Position numbers and translations under genes: made by a program
The notes under the pieces: model-generated
Database searches by the model: none
Told to the model about the DNA's origin: nothing
Seen by the model: only the letters and a program-made list of their open reading frames with translations
Shown: positions 25,225-33,479 of the stretch, piece after piece
Numbering within the stretch: the first letter of the stretch is position 1
How the letters are laid out: every line of letters begins with the position of its first letter
From: JANQOH01 sp965242575
GTDB lineage: Bacteria; Pseudomonadota; Alphaproteobacteria; UBA7887
Direction of reading: 5' to 3'
DNA: 64,000 bases
Assembly (NCBI GenBank): GCA_965242575.1
Contig: OZ251461.1
Span: 496,001-560,000 of the forward strand

Positions 25225-25971
25225 CTACCAAGAGATGGGAGGTTGTCTCCGTGAACGACCTTGAAAAAAGGCGTTTGCCTTCAGGAACGGATTGGATTTT
25301 TTGAAAGCAATCCAAGCAGGCTCTTTCGGCTTTCTATTCGGACGTGATGGATGACTCGTTCCGATCACCCGATTAGGTAGCGAATTTTGCTGAGGGCGCA
25401 AAGTTGGTGGTACTATACCCATATCGCGCGCCAGCACTCCGAAAAACATGAAAAACACATTATTTCTGCGCACTAATGCGTTAAGCACATCTCGAATGAG
25501 AAAATGCCAGCCAATAGATTCGCGATATTCTTTTCGTTCTTTCTTAGACATCTGTAAGAAATTTTCCGGAACAGCTGATATCGTGTTCACAAGCAAAACG
25601 CCCTGCCCTGCCCAATATTCGAGGTTTTGCCCTGTCCGATAATTCGGGATCTCGGCGAATATATTTCTCAATGACGGTGGCAGTGTGACTGTGTAATCCG
25701 GCACGGCAAAAGCAAGACCGGTGGCACGGCCAATTCCAAGTCGTGGATTCCAATTCGGATACGGATCTTGCCCAACAATCACGACACGAACAGTCTCCAT
25801 CTGAGTTAGTTCAAACGGTCGCAAGATTTTTCCCGCCTCAGGTAGAACTGGACGTGACATAGTTGCCAAACTTGCGCATATAGCACCAAATTGCCCACTG
25901 CTGCTAAAGAATGGCAATTTCCTCCAGCTACCGATCCTTCCCAAGGATTGTTGCAAGGGGATCACATTCAT
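25225..25971 (-). CDS. Uracil-DNA glycosylase family protein (family 1-like, variant active site)
   Basis: 248 residues with a UDG-superfamily layout: VVIVGQDPYPNWNP at residues 63-76 (Asp69 aligns with the catalytic Asp of GQDPYH), GLAFAVPDYTVTLPPSLRNI, YWAGQGVLLVNTISAV, and HPS at 207-209 (TSHPSRPN). The usual His after PY is Pro here, so specificity may differ from canonical Ung. It begins 5 bp after the stop of the restriction-modification gene on the same strand, so the two are very probably cotranscribed. Its base composition is clearly more AT-rich than any other gene in the window, a sign of recent acquisition. A role in repair or in anti-phage defence are both possible. Confidence 0.8.
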   Translation of the reverse strand: MNVIPLQQSLGRIGSWRKLPFFSSSGQFGAICASLATMSRPVLPEAGKILRPFELTQMETVRVVIVGQDPYPNWNPRLGIGRATGLAFAVPDYTVTLPPSLRNIFAEIPNYRTGQNLEYWAGQGVLLVNTISAVPENFLQMSKKERKEYRESIGWHFLIRDVLNALVRRNNVFFMFFGVLARDMGIVPPTLRPQQNSLPNRVIGTSHPSRPNRKPKEPAWIAFKKSNPFLKANAFFQGRSRRQPPISW

Positions 25972-25976
25972 GGCCT

Positions 25977-28900
25977 TTACCTCTGTCCGAGTTGCGTCAC
26001 CGGTTCCGAGCCGGGAAACGGGCGCGCGGGGCGATATCGGGTTGGCGCGCCGTTACCGGCAATTATGCGCCGCGCGACGCTGGAAAAATGCTGGACCTCA
26101 CCCGGCGCCAGAGAGCGCCCCAAGACGGTTCGTTCACGATACGACAGCCACTTCTTAAGCGCCTGATAGCCGCCGAGCTTGTAGTTCCATACGGCGGCGG
26201 GGACGTTGCGCCAGAAGGCGCGGTCGTTGAGATGGACGTCAAAGGTCGTTTCGCCGAGGCCGGGATTGGCTGTGCGCTCCTCGGGCGTCGGGGCGCGTTC
26301 GACGGTGCGGCCTTGCCCGGGCATGACGGCGCCGCCCGCGCCGAGGTGGCCCCATCCGGCGGTGAGCGCGAAGTCGTCGCCCGCCATGTTGCGCCCGTCC
26401 ACGGTGGAGGGGACGGCGATGGCGGCGAGTTCGGGGCGCAGCGGGGCTTGCGTCACGCCCGGAACAGGCGCTTCGGGATCGAGCAGGCGGGCGAGTTCGC
26501 GGCCCCGCGCCGCCGACTCGGCGAGTGTGTCCGCCGCGGCCTCCGCCTCGCCGTCCGGCCAGCCGGGAAGGGGGATACGCGGCCACTCCATGCGCAGCGC
26601 GCCGATGTTCGCTTCACGGTAGGCGGGATCGTGCAGGGTCGCCATGACGTGATGGAACAGCTCCTCGGCGGTCGAGTCAAGGCGCGCAAGATAGCATCGC
26701 GCCGCACGGGACAGGTTGGGGCGCCGTCCCGAATCGCCGCGGTCGTCGCGAAGCTGGACGGGGAAGAAACTCGACATGCCGTTACCGAAATTGTCGGCAA
26801 GGTCGCGCACGAGAGTTCCCCGCGAGAAGCCCTCCTTCGCCTCGTGTTTGCGCGCTTCGATCCAGAGATTCCCCGCGAAAACATGTTGCTTGTAGCTGGC
26901 GCGCTTCGCGTCAAGCAGATCGGTATCCGCCTCCCAATACAGCCAGCGAGTATCGAATGGGCGATAGACGTAGCGCACGAACCCGTCCGGGTTCGGGCCG
27001 CCGCGCGTGAGCAGCGTGTCTCGTACCGCGCGTGCGTCGAAACCCGACGTATCCTTCATCGCGGCCGGGTAGCGGCGCGCGATCTCTTCGTGACTCAATG
27101 ATGGGTCGAAGTAGTCGGCGATACGCACCTTCAGGCGATCAAGATCGATGTCGATGAGGAAGCCGTTACGACTCGTCTTCACACCGGGGAACGATACCGG
27201 GAACAGTTCCGGCAGCGATGGCCAGTCGAACCATTCCGCGCTCACCTTCGTCCGCACGAAGGGCAGGCCGAGCGTCAGATTCGGTGCGAATTCGTCATAA
27301 AGCGCGTCCGGTTCCGACTCCGCCGTCGCCAGCAACTCCGCGCGCTTGCCCCGGCCCCACAGATGACGGAAACCTATGCCCGAAGCCGGCGCGTGGTCGC
27401 CCTTGCGCACCAGCGTCGCGATGGCGGTGCCCACCTGGATGCCGACCGGATCGCTCTCCGTCGAAAACACGCTCGGATCCGGAGACCCGTCCGGCGCAAC
27501 CTTCCCCGTCTTGTATTTGTCCCCGTTCAGGCAGTCGATCCGCACCGCGTCGAACGCCTCCAGATAGCGCTCGCGCATCGCCGTGAACGACAGCCCGTCC
27601 AGCCACGAATAGTTCGACACGAAGCACACCACGCCCCGGCCCGTCGCCTCCGCTATCCGACGCTCCGCCATGCGGAAGAAACGCACGTAGAGGTCGTTCA
27701 GACCCTGCCCCTCCGGCTTGCGGACGCGGCGCGGCGTGCGGTAGGCGTCGGACAGCGCGCGCTCCTCGTCCACCGCCATCCCCGCGAAGCCGTTATAGGG
27801 CGGGTTGCCCAACACCACGAGAATCGGCGCGTCGCGCTTCACGCGCTCCGCCCGGTCGCGCTCCTCCTCCAGTTCCGGGAACGGCAACGGCGCCGACGCC
27901 CCCGGCTCCCACCCCGTCAGCGCGTTGGTCAGGAACACCTGCGCGCGTTCCCCCTCCGCCAGCGGCGCGTCCAGCGCACGCAGCGCAAGACCCACCTGCA
28001 AATGCGCAACCGCGAACGGCGCAGGCATGATCTCGAAACCGAACACCCGATCCAAAGCCGCGCGCCGCACACGCGCGCCCGCCAGAGCGCCCAGGCCCTG
28101 CCCCGTCAGGTTCGCCGCTATCCGCCGCAGCACCTCCGCCAGATACGCCCCCGTTCCGCAGCACGGGTCGAGGACGTAGACGTTCTCCGCCGCCAACCCG
28201 TCCGCTATGCCCAGATCGTGCTTCAGCGAACGGTCCACACGCGCCACCATGTAGCGGACCACCTCCGAGGGCGTGTACCACACCCCCAACTGCTTGCGCA
28301 GGCCGGGGTCGAACGCCTCGAGGAAGGGTTCGTAGAAGTAGGGCACCGCCTCGCCCTCGTCGAAGCGGGCGAAGAACGCCGCCCGGTCCACCCGGTCCAG
28401 CGCCGCAGACGTCCAGTCCAGAACCTCCACCAACCCCAGCGGTTGCAGGCGGCCGGGGGCGGAAAGTTGCTGGAACAACGCCGCCAGCACCGGCGCGCGG
28501 AGATTCCACACCGCCTCGCGCCAGCGGAACCCGCCCGCCGGCGGCGGCGATTGCCGCGCCCACAGCACCCAGGCGGAGAACACGCCGTAGAACAGCGTTT
28601 GCACCAGCGTCGAACGGAAGAACCGCGCCCCACGCGCGCCCTCGAAACGCGCTCCCAGCGCCTCCTCCAGCGCCGTGCGCACCGCCGCCAGAGCCGGCGC
28701 GTCCCCCGCCGCCTCGACGCGCGCCAGACCGTCGCGGGCGTAGGAGGCGAGCAGCCACGCCAGGTCGCGCGGCTCCGCCAGCGCCGCGCGGTGCGACAGC
28801 GCGCGAGAGAGATACTCGCCCAACGCCGCGCCGGCCTCGCGCGCGAAGGCCCGCGGGCGCTCCAGCCGCGCCGCGAATTCCTCCGCGCTTGCGGCGAGGC

Positions 28901-29345
28901 GGAAGGTCTCCAGCCGCGCCGGGCGGCCGTCGGCGCCGGCGCCGGCGCCGACGAGCACGAAATCGCGGGTGTTGGTGACGAGGACGAGGCGGTAGCGGCC
29001 CCAATAGCGGCTCACCTGTTCGCCATCCGCCGTCACCCACGCATCGTCGCGGGCGGATTTCACCTCCACCACGCCGCGCTCCGGCGCCTGCCCCGCGCGC
29101 GGCTTGCCGCGCTGCGCCTGCTTCGCCGCATAGAGGCCGAAATCGGGCCGCCCCGCGCCCTGGTCCGCGAGTTCGCTGACGCAAAACACCTTCGGCCTGA
29201 GCGCCGCGCCGACGGCGTTGAGCAGGTTCGCCAGCGCCGGGTAGCGGGATTCCTCTCCCGCCGCCCCGCCGGACGCGCCCACGCGCCGCAGTTCGGCGAA
29301 GAACGCCGCGGCGGCGGATTCCAGTTGCGATTTCGTTCCGGCCAT
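25977..29345 (-). CDS. Single-chain restriction-modification enzyme (type ISP/IIG-like, N6-adenine methyltransferase)
   Basis: 1122 residues combining nuclease and methyltransferase. N-terminal PD-(D/E)xK motif: PD at 67-68 and EVK at 94-96 (GVVEVKSARDDAW). LGVWYTPSEVVRYMV (354-368) leads into methyltransferase motif I, VLDPCCGTGAY (391-401), and motif IV NPPYNG (514-519) typical of N6-adenine methylation. The C-terminal half resembles the type ISP specificity region (FVRYVYRPFDTRWLYWE, VWNYKLGGYQALKKWLSYRE). I see no Walker A motif, so the helicase module of true type ISP enzymes is absent and a type IIG-like mode is more likely. The ATG at 29345 is divergent from the DUF1640 gene. No frameshift seen; probably functional. 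Confidence 0.88.
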   Translation of the reverse strand: MAGTKSQLESAAAAFFAELRRVGASGGAAGEESRYPALANLLNAVGAALRPKVFCVSELADQGAGRPDFGLYAAKQAQRGKPRAGQAPERGVVEVKSARDDAWVTADGEQVSRYWGRYRLVLVTNTRDFVLVGAGAGADGRPARLETFRLAASAEEFAARLERPRAFAREAGAALGEYLSRALSHRAALAEPRDLAWLLASYARDGLARVEAAGDAPALAAVRTALEEALGARFEGARGARFFRSTLVQTLFYGVFSAWVLWARQSPPPAGGFRWREAVWNLRAPVLAALFQQLSAPGRLQPLGLVEVLDWTSAALDRVDRAAFFARFDEGEAVPYFYEPFLEAFDPGLRKQLGVWYTPSEVVRYMVARVDRSLKHDLGIADGLAAENVYVLDPCCGTGAYLAEVLRRIAANLTGQGLGALAGARVRRAALDRVFGFEIMPAPFAVAHLQVGLALRALDAPLAEGERAQVFLTNALTGWEPGASAPLPFPELEEERDRAERVKRDAPILVVLGNPPYNGFAGMAVDEERALSDAYRTPRRVRKPEGQGLNDLYVRFFRMAERRIAEATGRGVVCFVSNYSWLDGLSFTAMRERYLEAFDAVRIDCLNGDKYKTGKVAPDGSPDPSVFSTESDPVGIQVGTAIATLVRKGDHAPASGIGFRHLWGRGKRAELLATAESEPDALYDEFAPNLTLGLPFVRTKVSAEWFDWPSLPELFPVSFPGVKTSRNGFLIDIDLDRLKVRIADYFDPSLSHEEIARRYPAAMKDTSGFDARAVRDTLLTRGGPNPDGFVRYVYRPFDTRWLYWEADTDLLDAKRASYKQHVFAGNLWIEARKHEAKEGFSRGTLVRDLADNFGNGMSSFFPVQLRDDRGDSGRRPNLSRAARCYLARLDSTAEELFHHVMATLHDPAYREANIGALRMEWPRIPLPGWPDGEAEAAADTLAESAARGRELARLLDPEAPVPGVTQAPLRPELAAIAVPSTVDGRNMAGDDFALTAGWGHLGAGGAVMPGQGRTVERAPTPEERTANPGLGETTFDVHLNDRAFWRNVPAAVWNYKLGGYQALKKWLSYRERTVLGRSLAPGEVQHFSSVARRIIAGNGAPTRYRPARPFPGSEPVTQLGQR

Positions 29346-29409
29346 CGCCCATGTATGAACGAACGCGCCCGGTAACGCAACCCCGGGAGCGCGAGCGATA
29401 TCCCGAGAT

Positions 29410-29438
29410 TTGCGCCCGCCCGCGAGGGGCGCTATAAT
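29410..29438 (+). promoter_or_regulatory. Strong promoter giving a probably leaderless transcript
   Basis: TTGCGC (29410-29415), exact 17-base spacer, perfect TATAAT (29433-29438). Only six bases separate the -10 from the ATG at 29445, so the expected +1 is the A of the start codon. No ribosome binding site is present. Confidence 0.7.
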
Positions 29439-29444
29439 CGCGCC

Positions 29445-29690
29445 ATGACCGACATCGCCTTCGACACGCACGAGACCGTCAAGGAGCTCTCCGACTCCGG
29501 CTTCGACGCCCGGCAAGCGGAAGCGATAACCGCCGCCATGCGCCGGGCAATTTCCCAGGGGGTCGCGACCAAAGCGGACCTGACCGCGCTCGAGACCCGC
29601 ATGACGGTTCGCCTTTACGCCGGGTTGTTCGCCGCCGTCGTGGCGCAGATAGCGTTGACCGTCGGCCTTTTGACCCTGTTCCAGGGCTGA
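29445..29690 (+). CDS. DUF1640/CCDC90-like small coiled-coil membrane protein
   Basis: 81 residues: FDTHETVKELSDSGFDARQA, AISQGVATKADLTALETRM, then one C-terminal membrane span (YAGLFAAVVAQIALTVGLL). This is the DUF1640 layout of an N-terminal helix, short coiled coil and C-terminal anchor. A longer paralogue with the same AFDT...QGVATKAD pattern lies at 61883-62440 and uses a similar TTGCGC promoter. Family function in bacteria is not established. Divergent from the restriction-modification gene. Confidence 0.75.
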   Translation: MTDIAFDTHETVKELSDSGFDARQAEAITAAMRRAISQGVATKADLTALETRMTVRLYAGLFAAVVAQIALTVGLLTLFQG

Positions 29691-29719
29691 GCGCGTGACG
29701 GGAGCCGCTCGTCGGCGCG

Positions 29720-29863
29720 CACACGCACGTCCCGCCGGCGCCTTTCGCGCGCGAGCCGCTCGCGCAGGGCGACGGTGATCGCGCCGGTCACGGACTCTCC
29801 GGCCGGTTCGGCGAGATCGCCGGCGAGCCGGCAGGTTTCCTCATTCTCGATGCGGGGGTTCAT
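29720..29863 (-). pseudogene. VapB-like (PSK family) antitoxin remnant
   Basis: From ATG 29863 the frame reads MNPRIENEETCRLAGDLAEP then GESVTGAITVALRERLARER, the N-terminal DNA-binding half of Rv0623/VapB-type antitoxins. After about residue 48 the resemblance stops, the reading frame runs on into the 3' end of the convergent DUF1640 gene, and no PIN-domain toxin follows. I read it as a toxin-antitoxin scar. Confidence 0.6.
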
Positions 29864-30007
29864 CGCGCACCCCGCTCGACGGCACCGTCCCCATCCGTCC
29901 ATCATGCGTCGCCCCGCGTCGCGGGTCGAATCGGATTGTGAACGCAACGCCTTCCGCGTTGGCGGCGCCCGGAACGAGGGCGCGGGTCGAGGACGAGGAT
30001 CCGGCCG

Positions 30008-30994
30008 TCAGCCGCCATCGCCGGCCAGAGCTTCGCGGAACGCGTCGGCGTCGACGTTGCCGCCGGAGAGGACGACGACGACTGTGCGGCCCCGGCAATC
30101 GACGCGGCCGGCGAGGGCGGCGGCGAGCGCAACCGCGCCGCCGGGTTCGACGACCAGTTTGAGATGGCGGAACGCGGCGCGCATGGCGGCGCGCGCCTCT
30201 TCGTCGCTCACGACCAGGCCCGGCGCGAGTTGCGCGCGGTTGAGCGCGAAGGTCAGCGCGCCGGGCTCGGGGGCGAGCAGCGCGTCGCATATCGAGCGCG
30301 CGTCCGGGGCGTTCGCCAGGCGCTCGCCCGCCGCGAGAGAGCGCGCGGTGTCGTCGAACCCCGCCGGCTCCACCGGGTGGACGGCGATCCCGGGGACGCG
30401 CGCGCGCAGCGCCAGCGCCGTTCCGGCGACCAAGCCGCCGCCGCCGCACGGGACCAGCGCCAGATCGGGGACGAGGCCCAGCTGCGCCGCCTGCGCCGCG
30501 GCCTCCAGCCCCACCGTTCCCTGGCCGGCGATGACGTCGGGGTCGTCGTAGGGCTCGACGACGGGCGCGCCGCGCTCGGCGGCGAGGGCGGCGCCGATCT
30601 CCTCGCGGCTCTCGCTGCGGCGGTCGTAGAGGCGGATTTCCGCGCCGAGCGCGCGGGCGCCGGCGATCTTCGCGCGCGGCGCGTCGCGCGGCATGACGAT
30701 GGCGGCGCGAGTCCGCAGCGCCGCCGCCGCCGCCGCGACCCCTTGCGCGTGGTTGCCCGACGACCAAGCGACGACGCCGCGCGCGCGCTCGGCGGCGGAC
30801 AGGCGGCTCATGCGATTCCAGGCGCCGCGAAACTTGAACGACCCGGCGCGTTGCAGCGGCTCGGCCTTGAGCAGCAGCCGCCCGCCGACGCGGGAGTCGA
30901 GCGCGCCGGACCGCAGCAGCGGCGTCGTTCGCGCGGCGCCGCGCAGCCGCCGCGCGGCGTCGAGGACGTCGTCGACGGCCGGGAGTCGCGTCAA
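30008..30994 (-). CDS. PLP-dependent threonine/serine dehydratase-like enzyme
   Basis: Fold-type II PLP enzyme of 328 residues. The cofactor lysine is Lys54 in QRAGSFKFRGAWNRM; WSSGNHAQGVAAAA binds the carboxylate and PCGGGGLVAGTAL the PLP phosphate. No ACT domain, so it is catabolic threonine dehydratase or serine racemase-like and not biosynthetic IlvA. The only suitable start is TTG at 30994, overlapping the stop of the NnrU gene (TTGA). Deamination of threonine or serine, or of a hydroxy-amino acid, would fit the catabolic cluster upstream. Confidence 0.85.
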   Translation of the reverse strand: MTRLPAVDDVLDAARRLRGAARTTPLLRSGALDSRVGGRLLLKAEPLQRAGSFKFRGAWNRMSRLSAAERARGVVAWSSGNHAQGVAAAAAALRTRAAIVMPRDAPRAKIAGARALGAEIRLYDRRSESREEIGAALAAERGAPVVEPYDDPDVIAGQGTVGLEAAAQAAQLGLVPDLALVPCGGGGLVAGTALALRARVPGIAVHPVEPAGFDDTARSLAAGERLANAPDARSICDALLAPEPGALTFALNRAQLAPGLVVSDEEARAAMRAAFRHLKLVVEPGGAVALAAALAGRVDCRGRTVVVVLSGGNVDADAFREALAGDGG

Positions 30995-31560
30995 CCGCCG
31001 CCCGCGGCGAGGGGAGCGCCGGCGAACCAGGCGTGCGCGAAGAAGAGCAGGGCGAACGCCGCCGCCGCCGCGCCGAGCGGCTTGAGCTCCGCCAGCGCCG
31101 GGACCGGGTCCGGCTTCGGCGGCGCGCCGTCGCGGTCGATCAGCGGAATCTGGATCGCCGCCCACAGCCCCAGGCCGCCGAACAGGACGAGCGCGCGGTC
31201 GTCGCCGTTGGCGAGCAGATGCGCGACCGCCCACAGCACGACTCCCGTCAATTGCGGGTGGCGGACGACGCGCCGCGCGTTGGAGGGGAGGAGCGCCGCC
31301 GCGAACAGGAACAGCGCCGCGAACATGAGGAGCGCCGCCGCCGCGGGCGCCCAGCCGGGCGGCGCGTGGACCGCCGCCGGCGCATGCGCCCGCCAGCCCG
31401 CGACCATCGCCGCCGCCGCCGCGAGGACGACGAGCGCGAACAATCCCTTGTAGGGCTTTTCGCCGAGCGCGGCGATCGCCGCGGCGCGCGTTCCCGGAGA
31501 CAGGCGGCGCGACATGTGCGCCGCGCTCCACAACAGAACTCCAGCCAGCAGCCAGCCCAT
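30991..31560 (-). CDS. NnrU family membrane protein
   Basis: 189 residues with about five membrane spans. MGWLLAGVLLWSAAHMSRRL, LGEKPYKGLFALVVLAAAAA and the family hallmark RRVVRHPQLTGVVLWAVAHL identify NnrU, first found next to nitrite/nitric oxide reduction genes. No denitrification genes are nearby; here it sits between an enolase-superfamily enzyme and a threonine dehydratase-like gene. Confidence 0.85.
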   Translation of the reverse strand: MGWLLAGVLLWSAAHMSRRLSPGTRAAAIAALGEKPYKGLFALVVLAAAAAMVAGWRAHAPAAVHAPPGWAPAAAALLMFAALFLFAAALLPSNARRVVRHPQLTGVVLWAVAHLLANGDDRALVLFGGLGLWAAIQIPLIDRDGAPPKPDPVPALAELKPLGAAAAAFALLFFAHAWFAGAPLAAGGG

Positions 31561-31575
31561 CGCCGCGCCTCCCCG

Positions 31576-32700
31576 TTACCGGACGTCCACCAGGTAGTCG
31601 GCCACGCCGTCCTCGCGCCACTCGATTCCGCTGCCGGGGCGGTCCTCGAGGACGGCATGGCCGTCCTCGATGCGGAGCGGACGGGCGAGGATCGGCTCCG
31701 CCCAATCGACGTATTCAAGATAGTGCGCCGTCGGCGTGACGGCGAGGAGCTGGGCGGAGACCTCCGGCATCAGGTGCGACGAAACGCGGAGTCCCGCGGT
31801 CTCCGCCAGCGCCGCCGCGCGCAGCCAGCCGGTCACGCCGCCGATGCGCTCGAAGTCGGGCATCATGTAGTCCGCCGCGCCGGCGGCGATGGCGTCGGCC
31901 ATGTCGCGCGGGCCGTGGAAGTTCTCGCCGATCTGGATCGGCGTGGCGACCTCGGCGGCGATCTTCGCGCAGCCGGCGAAGTCGTCGTAGATAATGGGCT
32001 CCTCGATCCACAACAGGTCCTCGCCGTCGAAGGCGCGGCCGCGGCGGACCGCCTCCATGACGTCGAGCGCCTGGTTGAAGTCGCAGGGCAGCGCGGCGTC
32101 CGGCCCGACCGCTTCGCGGACCGCGCGCAGGACCGCCAGGTCCTCGGCCAGCGTGTCGCGCCCGACGCGGACCTTGGCGGCGCGGAACCCGCCCTCGGCG
32201 AGCAGTTCCACGGCCTCCGCCGCGGCGGCGTCGGGCGGGATTACGCCGAGGCCGTTCGAATTGTAGGCGGGAACGGGGTCGAGCGCGCCGCCGAGCAGGC
32301 GCGCCAGCGGCTGGCCCGCGGCGCGGGCGAGGGCGTCCCAGCACGCGGCGTCGAAACCCGACAGCGCCATCATGGCGAGGCCGGCGTGGCCGTAGAGCGT
32401 GAGGCCGCGGCGGATGCGATTCCATTGCGCCGCCGGCGCCACCGGCCCGCCTTTCGCGATTTCCGCGATCTCGTCGAGGATCCCGGCGACGTAGGCGGCG
32501 GCCTCCGCCCTGTAGAGGAACAGGTAGGCGTGGCCGGTCACGCCCTGCTTCGTCTCCAGGTCGATGAGCAGGAGCGGCGCGCGCTCGAACCGGGCGATCT
32601 TCGCCGTCAGCGGGCGGCGCAGCGGGACCGATACGGCGCGCGCGCGGAGGCGGCGGATGGAGAGCGCCGGAACGCGTCCGGCCGTCGCGGGCCCGGCCAT
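31576..32700 (-). CDS. Enolase-superfamily enzyme (mandelate racemase/muconate lactonizing type)
   Basis: 374 residues from ATG 32700. The N-terminal capping domain begins SIRRLRARAVSVPLRRPLTA; the barrel carries RAAKVRVGRD (catalytic base region), LPCDFNQALD, WIEEPI and IGENFHG (three metal ligands), and SSHLMPEVSAQ, where the His suits the mandelate racemase subgroup. An earlier TTG at 32739 overlaps the SDR stop, but the ATG has a good GGGGAGG site. Likely a sugar-acid dehydratase or epimerase working with the adjacent SDR; exact substrate unknown. Confidence 0.85.
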   Translation of the reverse strand: MAGPATAGRVPALSIRRLRARAVSVPLRRPLTAKIARFERAPLLLIDLETKQGVTGHAYLFLYRAEAAAYVAGILDEIAEIAKGGPVAPAAQWNRIRRGLTLYGHAGLAMMALSGFDAACWDALARAAGQPLARLLGGALDPVPAYNSNGLGVIPPDAAAAEAVELLAEGGFRAAKVRVGRDTLAEDLAVLRAVREAVGPDAALPCDFNQALDVMEAVRRGRAFDGEDLLWIEEPIIYDDFAGCAKIAAEVATPIQIGENFHGPRDMADAIAAGAADYMMPDFERIGGVTGWLRAAALAETAGLRVSSHLMPEVSAQLLAVTPTAHYLEYVDWAEPILARPLRIEDGHAVLEDRPGSGIEWREDGVADYLVDVR

Positions 32701-32735
32701 CGCGGCGGCGCCTCCCCGGTCGGCGGGCGGGGCGC

Positions 32736-33479
32736 TCAATAGGTGGCCCGCCCGCCGGAGACGTCATAGACGGCGCCGGTGGAGAAACTCACGTCCTCCG
32801 AGGCCAGCCACGCCGCCAGCGCGGCGACCTCCTCCGGCCGCCCGACCCGCCCCATGGGGATTTTCGACAACAGGTAGGCGCGCTGGTCCGGCGTGTTGTC
32901 CTGGAGGATCGCCGTCTCCACCGCCGCCGGGGCGATGCAATTGGCGATCACGCCGGTGCCCACCGTCTCCTTGCCGAGCGATTTGGTGAAGCCGATCACC
33001 CCCGCCTTGGCGGCGCTGTAATGCCCGTGGTTGGGGTTGCCCTCCTTGCCGGCGATGGAGGCGATGTTGACGATTCGCCCGTAGCCGGCGGCGATCATGT
33101 GCGGGACCACGGCGCGGCAGCAGTAGAACACGCCGTTCAGGTCCACCTCGACGACCCGGCGCCATTCGTCGATGGGAGTCTCCCAGATCTTGTGGTTGTT
33201 CCCGTTGATGCCGGCGTTGTTGACGAGGATGTCGATCTTGCCGAATTCCCGCAGCGCGGCGTCGCGCGCGGCCGCTATCGAGTCCGGGTCGGCGATGTCG
33301 GCGGCGTGGGCGGCGGCGGCGCCGAGGGCGGCGCGCGCGGCCTCGGCGCCGTCGGCGTCGCGGTCCCACAGCGCGACGCGCGCGCCGGACGCCGCCATGC
33401 GCTCGGCGATGGCGTAGCCGATTCCAGCCGCGCCGCCGGTGACGACGGCGATGCGGCCTTCGAGGTCGATCCTGTTCAT
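32736..33479 (-). CDS. Short-chain dehydrogenase/reductase
   Basis: Classical SDR of 247 residues: cofactor loop GGAAGIGYA, NNAG motif (ILVNNAGINGNN), catalytic Ser in NIASIAG and Tyr-x3-Lys in HYSAAKAGVIGF. Ends in SGGRATY. Acidic residue after beta-2 (LWDRDAD) favours NAD. Its ATG overlaps the stop of the upstream membrane-protein gene, and the enolase-family gene follows. The pairing is like sugar-acid pathways (fuconate, rhamnonate) in which a dehydratase works with an SDR. Confidence 0.9.
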   Translation of the reverse strand: MNRIDLEGRIAVVTGGAAGIGYAIAERMAASGARVALWDRDADGAEAARAALGAAAAHAADIADPDSIAAARDAALREFGKIDILVNNAGINGNNHKIWETPIDEWRRVVEVDLNGVFYCCRAVVPHMIAAGYGRIVNIASIAGKEGNPNHGHYSAAKAGVIGFTKSLGKETVGTGVIANCIAPAAVETAILQDNTPDQRAYLLSKIPMGRVGRPEEVAALAAWLASEDVSFSTGAVYDVSGGRATY

